From Paragonimus westermani (lineage: Eukaryota; Platyhelminthes; Trematoda; Plagiorchiida; Troglotrematidae), in the NCBI GenBank assembly GCA_008508345.1, contig QNGE01001700.1:32958-96957 (forward strand): a DNA stretch of 64,000 nt, given 5' to 3'. The translations under genes and the position numbers were made by a program. The notes below the pieces were generated by a model that had not been told where the DNA came from, made no database searches, and was given only the letters and a program-made list of their open reading frames with translations. Of the stretch, positions 49,950 through 60,300 are shown piece after piece. Numbering within the stretch: position 1 is the stretch's first letter; every line of letters begins with the position of its first letter.

Positions 49950-51330
49950 ACTGCGTGCTTCCGTTCACGGTATTGCAATTGCTGCTCACTGAAATTGCGG
50001 AAGCTCATCCGGACCATATTTCTCTAGACTATCCGGACCAACGCCCATTCCTCCCAACATCTAAAATCAATGTTACAACGCGAAAGGCTTACCTGGATAG
50101 CATCTTGCTATCACCGCTATTGACTACCAGAATTTCGCCCACCTGATTTCAGCTGTCCGTACAGTAGATGCTTTGGAATACGATCAAGGCTCATCCGACG
50201 GACGTGATCTAGATAACAAAGCTGACTGAACATTAGCGTGGCTTCTATTCTGTCCGAGTCCGCTCGCCGCAGTACCCCAGCGTTGGGAACCATGTCCAAC
50301 CATCAGGTATCTAAGATGCGTCTTAAACACTGTAAATGGAAATGGCTCAGATAGCGCGCGTTCTGTTGATACAGTGCCCAAGTGTAACTGCTGGACTGCA
50401 GTGTATACAGCACCATTAGACGATAAACAAAGAGCTTAGTAGCCATCTTTAGGCTGTGGCTCTTCCAGACAAGTCTTTCAGGACATCCGAAAGCAACACT
50501 AGCCTTCGCCATGCAAGCTCGCAACTCGCGGACAGGTCAGTGGACAAGTTGCTGTCTGAGTAGGAAAGTCTGCGCATCTGTCAACAACTTCACCATTGGT
50601 GTGAATTTCAGGTGCACTTTCAGGAATAGCACCTCGGCCTGGAGGGGGACGAAAGGAAGCAAATGTCTCATCTGAGTTGATACCCAATCCAAACTTGGAC
50701 GCGACGGTCGCGAAAGCCGTGACCAATCGCTATAGGTCGTCCTTGTTGTATGCGAACAGTGCGCTGCCATCTGAGAACTGAAGCATGCGCATCGTGTATG
50801 CATTTAACCAGGTCGGGGGGTGGGGTGGGGGGCGAAACGTCGATTATTCAGCAGGCGCCCATCCATCCGGTAGTCAACCTCAACACCCTCTTCCGACGAG
50901 TCCAGAAAACCAACTGTTAGCATGGCAGTCCAATATAAACCAAATAAAGATGGGGCTAACACACAACCCTGCTTCACGCCGGTGACAAAGTCAAAATCAT
51001 CAGATGTAGATCCACACGACGGCTCCGCACGATTCTTGCAAGCTCCTTGCCAGGGCAGCTCGGTAGACTAATGCCCTGATTGCTGTCAGGGCACTGCTTG
51101 CTACCCTTGTCTTTGAACAAGGGTAAGATGAGGACATCCTTGAAATCTCGTGGTATTTCTGACTTCTCCCAGATGGAGTGAACCAGCTGGAGCAGAGCGC
51201 GTTTTAGCGCCAATCTGGCATTCTTCAGAATTTCATCTAGCAAACCATCCTCGCTTGCATTTTTCCCATTGCAAAGTTGTCTGATCGTTATCTGTATCTC
51301 AGCCAAATGGACGGCGAGAAGTGCTGCCAC
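49950..51330 (-). pseudogene. reverse transcriptase and C-terminal region of the LINE
   Basis: The frame 51330-50974 carries IRQLCNGKNASEDGLLDEIL, RALLQLVHSIWEKSEIPRDF and DVLILPLFKDKGSKQ, the N-terminal RT blocks. Motif A is missing; near 50985 the sequence jumps to a GCVLAPSLFGL-like motif B. The catalytic YADD is replaced by a degenerate FSDG. FATVASKFGLGINSDET (about 50720-50660), WKSHSLKMATKLFVYR, FHLQCLRRIL (about 50330-50300) and IPKHLLYGQLKSGGR continue the C-terminal half to about 50130. This copy cannot be active. Confidence 0.75.
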
Positions 51331-51489
51331 ACATTTTCAGAGGTAGAGGATATAGAAGGGTTGTGCAGACGAACGAAAATGGCACGCTCAAAAGCATTCT
51401 TCGTCACGGAGTTCTCCAATCGTTTGATATCCAACTTTTGCTGGAAGATCTACAGTAAGCAGACTTGCGTACATGGATGAATAATTTAG

Positions 51490-52290
51490 TGCTGACCAGC
51501 TTATGATCGGTGTTACATTCGGCGCCGCGTATCACTCGCGTGATAAGCACCTCACGAATGTTGCGCTGCCGCACAAACACGTAATCAAACAGATGATGGT
51601 AACCGCGCCGTGGGTGGGTCCACCTCGTGATGTCGCTCGCATCCAGCTAAAATCGGATGTTCGTGATAGTCAGTCCGTGAGTAACATACAGAGGGATCAG
51701 ACGACCACCGATCTCGTTAACTGCACCAATGTCTTCTGGTCAGGACTACCCGTCAGGCTACCGATTCGAGCCCAACTCGAGCGTCCAAGTCACTCCGAAC
51801 AGTCGATCACTCACCGATGCCGACCGGATTGTGGAGGACAGCTGATTATAGAACTGGTCCTCTTTGCCATCAGTGTGATACATAACTGGACCATAAAAAT
51901 AATAAATGTAGCATACTTACCTCGACCGTGTCGCAGACGTTTGTACAGGATTCGACGCCTGATGCTGTGCGGTTCGCCTATCAACAAAGCGTCGATGCGA
52001 TCAGTGACTGCGAAACAAACATCGTGCTCCCGAGTATCGTCTTCCTGATAACCTATCCAGTAGAAGGTTTAACTGGCACTTGCTTCTCGAAGCTTGGCTT
52101 GGTCTGAAAGCCTTGTCTCACTCAAGTTTGCTACGTCGATTCCAATCCGGCTCAGTTCCATAGCGATCAGTGCGGTTCATCGTTTCGGCCCTTCTGTGGT
52201 GTTGCAGAGATCCAGTAGCGTGCACACAGTCCGTGTCCATTCAGAGAGCGCCTTGCGTCCTCGGGCCTGTCTCAGGTTGGTCTTCGGGTT
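51490..52290 (-). pseudogene. AP endonuclease domain of the LINE
   Basis: In order on the minus strand: RTVCTLLDL (about 52230), ELSRIGIDVANLSETRLSDQ (about 52160-52100), TFYWIG and VCFAVTDRIDALLIGEP (about 52070-51980), then DYVFVRQRNIREVLITRV and NTDHKLVSTKL (about 51570-51490). These correspond to the SETR block, the fold core and the terminal SDH-type block (here TDHKLV) of the endonuclease/exonuclease/phosphatase family. It nicks target DNA for target-primed reverse transcription. Stops interrupt it. Confidence 0.7.
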
Positions 52291-52510
52291 ACTGAGACTT
52301 GAGTGGGCATTATCTGCTCAAGGACTCATGTTGGAGGGGCAGTATGAGGTTGAGTATCTGGCAATAGCATATTTTTGCCTATTCACCCTGTCATGTGCAG
52401 CAGATAGGGCGGCCCGGTTTATCCTGCGCGACGGCCGATGCAGTGTGGTATTTGCTTTATTTTCTACGATCACTGTTGGTATGGGATTTGGATATTGCTA
52501 GAACGCCCGG

Positions 52511-53814
52511 ACCTGTGCAGGAGAGCGACTAGGGACCGTAACCAATGCCTCTGGCTCAAATGCCTGTGACGGAGGGCAGCAGGTGACACACGCACGCATC
52601 AGCGTTAACCACCAAGAACAAGTTCGGTAGTCATGCCCCAAGAGGTTCAGCAAACTCATACAGGGACAGCAATAATTCACAGACAAACCACTGTCTTTCA
52701 CTCGAAGAACTAGTTTCGAGAAACCGTTATATTATGTGCACCAATTTTATACCTGTTGGGTCCAGCATCTTTGGTTGGCGACGCCCGCATGTATCGCACG
52801 AACCTCGAGCCCGAAGATTTCAGCACAATCAACCCAGCTTGATCGAAGTCCGACACCACCACCATTCAAATGCCGTTGCCAGTTAATCAACCTACAGAAT
52901 ACTAGGCGTCTGCATACAACCGTGATAGCTACGGATGAATGCAACGTGAAGTGTGACGTTTTAATTTTGTACGATGTATAAACATCGTTACACTTACTGA
53001 AATGACCTTGGCGGGCAATCTAAGTACACATTCAGTCATCGATGTCTGTCCAGTAGTTGTCATTCAGTCTGAGTTATAACTATTATACATTCCGAAATGT
53101 GCATTTCATATGCTGTTCCTGATAATCTCATATCGAATCCACGTATTTGTGAATCTGTTATGAAATTACTCAATCTTAAAGCAATAGCTAATAAGTCGAT
53201 TGGCCGGACGTTCGAAAATGGAACGTTTCGGAATCTGGTAAAAAGGACGGCCTCCTTTCTTATTATGATTGTAAAAGATGCACATTGGTTGATGAACGAT
53301 CCACCATTCTCAGATTCGACAACATCCTTGATGAATTAACAAAAGGACTTATTGTTAAGTCGTGTACATCCAATTAACTTTGAGGTTGGGAATGGACGGA
53401 ATTCAGTAGGCTTGTCCGGGAGACCGACTAAGATATTCGTGTCTTCATCTCTGAAGATGCGGCAGATGTAATTCCCAAGATAAACTACGTGACCGATTAG
53501 CTGCTGGTATTAGTCGTTCTGATTAGCAAAGTAAGTTGTTACTTTTAAAAAAAAACCATGCTTTACCCCGGTGCGAGCTATTCATAGATAATTACCAGAC
53601 GTCACTGCCGTTAACGCAGTGAATATAACAACGCACAGCCGCAGTAAGCATACAAAATGAAAGGTCAACATCTCTTTTGATTGGTTCAACGGTTCTGCTA
53701 TTTCCCGTGATACTGGTCGTAGATGCTCTATCACATTCCACATTAAGACTTTTTTGTAAGTTGTGCATCCCGTTGTAACCTGTACCATATACTTAACCGA
53801 TCACATTACACTTC
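52511..53814. other. no gene recognised
   Basis: A plus-strand frame at 53097-53339 contains the segment FENGTFRNLVKRTASFLI but matches nothing I know. The part next to 52510 may be the LINE 5' region. Confidence 0.4.
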
Positions 53815-54075
53815 TGTCGCTTCCTTACGGCTTCCGCTGCGCCGCGGCATTAAATGCACTCATTTCACAGATAACTTGGCCAAACAACAACATTCACGCC
53901 ACTGAGCTCGATTAGCCACCACCTCATCTAGAGGTTCCAGCCAACGACTCTGTGAGTCGCGAAGGCCCCAGCTCGGGGAGACGAACTCGATCTACAGTGG
54001 CTTGTTGTGTTGCTGATAACGTTTTACTCCCACTTGCAGCTCAGTTTTTTGTTTGCAAGGTGTAGGCACCTTGGT
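53815..54075 (+). mobile_element. RTE-like LINE 3' end with 5' inversion
   Basis: Positions 53815-54000 match the RTE-like ORF end on the minus strand (SRWLEPLDEVVANRAQWREC, then a stop). Positions 54003-54075 match the same family's 3' end (GCTGATAACG, CACTTGCAGC, TTTGTTTGCAAGGTGTA) on the plus strand. In the related copy at 59.1-59.7 kb these two parts are adjacent and in one orientation. Here the 5' part is flipped relative to the 3' part with little or no overlap, the arrangement left by twin priming. Confidence 0.6.
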
Positions 54076-56609
54076 GTGGAATGTTTGAATATAGACGTAG
54101 TTATTTTCAGTAGTAAGGTCCCCTCCCGTTTTCCTTCTTTCTTCCTATATAGGGTTTGCTTTTTCTTCATGGTTATGCGGCAGTTAAGCATTCGGGTGAA
54201 CCACTGATGTATTGATGTCTATAATGATGACTAGCAATTCTCCATCAGGAGTACTATGGTAAGTCTCAGCAAGCTGTACTTTCCTCGAGAAAAACAGTGA
54301 ACGATCCAGAAGATCCAAAAACAAACTAGTGCAAGATAGTCTCAACTAAAACATACGAAACAACTGTAGAGAGCAGAAGAACTGGATTGGGCTGTGTGAT
54401 TCAAAACAATCAGATTTTAGTTCTCTCGAAGGATTAGTTTGCCTCGTCATTCAGGATCAATTTGTCTCATTGGTATATTAGTGAGAAAAAAACGTCAATC
54501 AAATCAGAAGGTGAACAGACCACGAAGATCAGTTGTGACGTGCTAAATCGCACAAACCTTCAGTCGACAGATCAGTTGAACAAGACAGCCAGACTTTTTG
54601 TCAATTTAAGTATGACATAATTGTTTCGTTATATCAAAATGGTAGGATGAATAGGGTGAAGTGTAGACGACTGCGCCAATAAGGGGGTAATTGCAAGTAA
54701 CATATGAAAATACACACACATGAACTGTTAGGTCACTAAATGATCTCGAGCTTAGGTACGGTAAACGAATGGCAAGACAATTAAAGTTTGTGGAACCCGG
54801 TGTATCGACATCGTACATACCGTCAACTTTTGAGAAACCTGCTCACTGTATTGGTCAAGTTGAAAAGAAGAAAGGCCAAACTACTAAACATTCAGAGAAA
54901 ACTCTGTGAGCGTGAATTTACGAAAACCACTTGGTACTGAACAAAAATGTTTCCACAAAAGAAAATCGTGCGAGTTTTATTACGCCTGGTCTCTCAGGAC
55001 ACAGGAGCAGAATTATGCGAACAGGGCGGATTGCCGACGTTAGTTAATCCCGCAAAATTATGGAGCAGCCCTTGCAGAAATGGTAAGTTAGAGCTGAATG
55101 TCTCGTTGGAAAAACCGAAGCACAAAAGGTTCTGCTACAAGAACGAAGGTCTAGCAGATATTGTTCCGCAATTATCAATATTGGGCAGTTAAAAATCAGA
55201 GGATAGACATTGGTTTTCATACCAGTCCAGAAAAATACAGAGCCTAAAAGAACACCAGGTATTGGGATAATTTTTTTCATGCTTCCTTGCGAATGCTTTC
55301 CAGATATTTCTCTTCAGCAAAAAGACTCGCTTCAAACGCGAACAGTTCAGTTCATCTAGTTCTCATCGGAGAAATTCGAGCGCTGGTTTTGATATTACCA
55401 TCGATATTTGATAGTCTAAGCTATATTTAGAAAAATCCAAGGCACTCGATCGATTCACTCCAGCCTCTAACTGTTGCCGAAGTGTCATTTGATGCATCAT
55501 CCTGTGGGATTCACATGCGTAGAAGACGACAATGAATTAGAGATGGATGGTAGTCCTCCGACAGTAAAATACAGAAAACCTATAGGCGCCAAAAGATTAC
55601 ACGGCTTTTGATGAAGGTAATTCAAACCACAAACTTCAGGTAGTTTCGACTAAGATAGCGGCACATTATAACTTCAGTTCCTTTACATCTCAATAGTAAG
55701 ATCAAGATAAATTTCAAAGTAGGCCGATATCTTGCAAGTGGTTGGCCCTAATGACCATCAACAGTTGTTTCGTTCCAGCCAGGCCTGATCAGCGTCACCC
55801 ATGCCGCGGGACCAAACCCATGACCTATGAGCAAGTGTACGAATGGCAGTCCACAAGCCTATTCGCTAAGCTGTGGAAATGTGGTCATTCGGGGTTGCAG
55901 GTAAATATGTGAATTAGTTTCCCTAGTTGTTGCGTCGCTTAGTCCTAAGACTTGTCTATAAGACAGCCGAGGTTGCTGACCTCTAGTTGCTGGCAGCAGA
56001 GGATGAACCAGAAAATCACGCCGCGTATGCACAGCGCATTCCGTGATGAGAGGTTAACAGTCAACATCGGTATTTTTCTGTATCACCAGCAACCTCCCGA
56101 ACGCTTCCATAACAGCGTCGGAAAAGCAAATGCGGCTATAGTGAGCTCAGTTCGAACCGTGAACAGTGGTGGGGCTTTGAACAATCCCAGCTGATTAGGC
56201 CGTATTCATACAAGGAACATCAAGTTCAGACCCATGGGCATGAAGAGGTCGTGGGCATACAACCCTCAACTGTTTCCCTCCCAAGCAATCGACAGGAATT
56301 TAGAAAGTGGCGAAACGAAGTGATAAGACAGATTGAATATATATTCGTGTACAAGATCAATGACACAAATTAGAAAGATAAGTTTGTGTGTAAACAAACA
56401 ATCGTGTACGCACCAAACAAAATAGCGAACTCATCATCCACTGGATGGCAGTAGTAGTGTTGAAGAGACATCCGCTCGGCGTCAATGAGACAGACGGTAG
56501 TGCGGACAGTAAACACACGACTCGTTCAGAATAGAAAACAACACAATACAGGGGACTAGAAATGAGAAAAAACGAGAGAGGCTGTACATGGAAAAGGAAA
56601 GCAATTGCG
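54076..56609. other. intergenic, mostly unassigned
   Basis: No host gene recognised downstream of the PHD gene. On the minus strand a tRNA-like segment near 55880-55787 contains TTAGCGAATAGG and a B-box-like GGGTTTGGTCCCG. I saw no AATAAA on the minus strand within about 300 bp after the stop at 56610. Confidence 0.4.
55787..55880 (-). repeat. tRNA-like repeat fragment
   Basis: On the minus strand an A-box-like TTAGCGAATAGG is followed about 40 bp later by GGTCATGGGTTTGGTCCCGC with a good B box. It is probably a short interspersed element head. No second copy was found in the window. Confidence 0.35.
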
Positions 56610-57308
56610 TTAGTTTGACTCCGACTCCGGCTGAGCAGTTTTGGCGTTCACCACATCGATAGCCTCTAATAACACCTCCGTAGGATCTTTAACATCCACG
56701 TTTTGTGATGCTATCAAGACGGAACAAACGAAAATTCATAGAGGGATTCACGCTGTTTAAAACAATAACTGCGAGGTGTATCATATAAATGTAATTCATG
56801 GGATTGCCGAAATGGGCGAATAATTAGGAAAATAAATGTAAACAAATTTGAGAAATGTGTTGTATAAAAATGGAAAACAACTGACCACCTACTATTGGGC
56901 AACTAACTCAAGACGAGTGAGCCCAGCGCAGCTCAGGAGCAACGAGACTCTCCAACCTTAAGGGTAGATCACGAAAAAAGTTGTGAGTGAACGACCCTAC
57001 AATCTAGATTTGGGCAGTCTAGTGGAGCTATCCAGTCAGCGCACGTGTTCTGGTAAGTAACGCGGCAGCAAACACTCCATGATGTATATGTATGCTGTGT
57101 GCGCTGTATGTGTATGACAGATATTACCCTATCGAAGCTTGCAAAACGGACAAGGAACATCTGTTTATAGTGGCGGTTAAAAGTGGGGCAAATATTGAAC
57201 CAAGGAAACACCAGTTTGGTTCGGACGAATGGAGAAGAGAGAACATAATAACAACCAGGTTCTACGAGCTTAGTATTGAAATTTAGATAAACGGACTTCA
57301 TATGGGGG

Positions 57309-57362
<54 letters not shown>

Positions 57363-60300
57363 TGCACTAGGTTTCAAGTACGCGTATAAAAAATGATTAA
57401 AGAAGGCGCACACCGAACAGATGCACACCATATACATACACATCAAAGCCAGTTAAATGTCAAAACGGGTAGAACAAAGCAGAAAATGAATAAAAACAAA
57501 AGAACACCAATACAATTGACTATACACTACAGTTAAAGCCGAAAATAAGTGTCGTACTACGGGTCTACCCCAAGGAACCAGTGAGGTATCACGAAAGCAT
57601 TCATACCATGAACTCGTGTTATAACACATTAACCACACGGCTAGTATTTACAGTCTAATCCAGATCATGTGAAGAGCTGACAACATGGCTGGCGCAAAAT
57701 TTATGAATTATCTTAACCGAAATGGTGAACTCTATCGGCGTTCTCACTACCACATACAGGGTCATAATGTCACTAAACGGGTAACTAAAACCCAACAATA
57801 TCTGAACAATGTCGGCTCCGACAGATTGAGTTTCGTGGTCATACTGAAAGACGAGCATAACAAAGTGCACTCTGTGCTTCAATGAATAAATGACCTTAGC
57901 CTTTCAGTTGTGAAAAGGGTTAAGATAGTCGACTGCCACCAGGAGGAAAATTCGAATAAGCCACCAGACCTCGATTGCACAAACAGTGTGGCAGGCGGAC
58001 TGTCAGAGCAAACAAACGAAAGATGGATAAAACACTTCCACTTAAAACAGATCGAACGCTCAGTTACCGAGGCTACTGGCGTTCACGCTTGGGGACCGAG
58101 ATTAGTGGACAAGGTGATCAGAGACATGAAGTTGAACGTATTCAGTTGGTAAGCCCCTAGATAATCTGATCAAAGAACCGAAGCACGGTAAACAATATCT
58201 GCTACGGCCGACCCAATGTACAGTTAGTTAAAGCAGATGAAATGAACAAAAAGGTCAATGGCTTTCCTTACTTTGGACAGAGACGGATGATGGGCACTTC
58301 TCATTAGAGTCCCATTGTGATACGGCTTGACACAAACCGGAATATGATGAGGTGTTCGTTGAATATGATTCGTTCGGCGCGAATGTGGGCAGTTTTGACG
58401 CGCGTGAATTCAAATCATCGGGACTGGAACCGGGTGAGTAATTCGTCCAGTGACTGCCTGAACCTAGAGTCGCAGAATCCGGATCTGCGGCACGGCCATG
58501 TGCAGCCATATTGTCATCGATTCTGAAAGCGGAGCTAGTGACCGGATGTCTTGAACCGAATCCGACTGGTTTGCTCCCACTTGCCCAACCAATGGGACAT
58601 CGAGATGCCAGATTACTGTTCAAATGCGAACGGCGTCGGGGAAATTCACGCATTGGCATGGTCGCATGGAGTCCAGAAAATTGGGAGGGATGCGCTCGGG
58701 TAGGATCCAAAGCTGAACGGCGCTTGTGGTGCACGCTGGTCAAGGCTTGTGAATGTTTCAAGCATGTGGTGCAAACGAAATCCTTGGGAACCTATTAAAA
58801 AAGGTGTATGTTTTGAGCAGTTTCACTGATAGAGAGATATAGGTGTTGGGCACACTGTTGAACAGACGTGTAAAGGATAAAAGTGTAGTATACTTAAGTT
58901 CATTCTAAATAAGGTAATATCAGGAAGAAGCCTAAAAGCGCGGCAATTCCCAAAATGAGGGAACCGTGAGAAATTTTCAACAACAGGGATGCTGAGCAAA
59001 TGAACACATAATTCATTAGTACAAACGGCAATATATCAATGATTCACAGTGATGCCCGTCTGCCACACAACCATGAAGAAAAAAAGTAAACGCTGCACAA
59101 AAAGAGAAAAGAAAAAGAAGAGGAGGGGCCTAACTACTGAAAGTACCTAACAGCAAGGTGCTTACACCTTGCAAACAAACCAAGCTGTAAGTGAAAGCAA
59201 GGCGTCATCAGCAAGTCAGCTTTTCTACGGCTTTCACTGACCCACACCATTAGTTGCACCAAAGAACACTCAGCCACATAAGGAAAACAATCACGCCACT
59301 GAGGCCGACTAACTGTCATCTGACCTAACGTGTCAAGCCACCGACTGGATGAGCCACAAGGGTCCCAACCCGGATGATGAACCTGGCCAACAGTGGCCAA
59401 CCCCTTGACGAACGATTTCACACCTTGCAAACAAACAGCCACGCTGTAAGTGAAAGTAAGGCGTCATCAGCAAGACAGCTTCCCTACGGCTTTCACTGCC
59501 ACCCGTCATCAAATGCACTCATTTCACAGACAACTCGATCAAACAACAACAACAACACTCACGCCACTGAGCTCGGTTAGCCACAATATCACCTGAAGTC
59601 TCCAGCCACCTACTCTCAGAGGCGTGAGGGCCCCAGCCTAGGAGACGAACCTGAACTACAGTGACCAAACCCTTTGGGGACGATTTCATTTCTCCACCCC
59701 AGCTCACCATCTATCCACCCCGAACATTGCCCCAGTCGGCCGCAGCGCCGGCAAACAGTGCTTAGTGTGGCAGGCGACTAGCTGACATCCTTCATACATA
59801 ACCTTACCACCCAAGTCTGTGTAAATGTAACGATTGAACAAAAGCACTCGTTTGACAATCAGTGCCAAACACCAGCTTCCTAACCGCCTCGTTATTTACT
59901 CGCTGGTGCCACCCATTACGGGCGATCGAACGCAGACATCGGTGGTCAAATACCTGAAGACAATTCACGTCTTCTACCCTCAGAGATCAAGTTTGGCTGC
60001 CGTAAAGTAATACAGTCCTCACTGTTGACTGATACGCCCGACCCTTAAGTGTCACAGAGACCCCTCTGTCGCCATAGGTGCCCCCAGATTAGCGAACAAT
60101 GCCCTAGTCTTAGAGATACACGCTTCTATTTCATTCTCTACACCTCCACCGCTACTGATGCAGATCACCAGAACTGAGGTGTGTCAGTGAGAAAGCAATG
60201 TAGCCACACACGTATCCGCTCTACCATCTTGATATGTTGTGCATTAATTATTTATTGCAATGATTTAACTTACCTCATCCAAATCTGACCGACAGCTCTA

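Larger units (their letters stand above)
49740..52510 (-). mobile_element. degenerate EN/RT non-LTR retrotransposon (LINE)
   Basis: On the minus strand a nearly collinear but heavily mutated LINE can be followed from about 52500 (pre-endonuclease block) through an AP-type endonuclease, a linker, an RT domain with an internal deletion, and the C-terminal region to about 49750. Frames shift repeatedly and stops occur throughout. The block CNGKNASEDGLLDEILK and the C-terminal LHLQCLRRIL blocks match a widespread animal LINE type; I do not assign the clade. The plus-strand frames at 51503-52048 and 52094-52501 are its antisense. Confidence 0.75.

Noticed and set aside
51503..52501. Two long plus-strand frames (181 and 135 codons) that look like genes
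   Set aside because: The opposite strand reads as the AP endonuclease and upstream region of a LINE with family motifs in order. The plus frames are its antisense.
57655..58160. Several 60-80-codon frames on both strands between exons 4 and 5 of the PHD gene
   Set aside because: They lie in an intron whose flanking exons join in phase, and show no domain.
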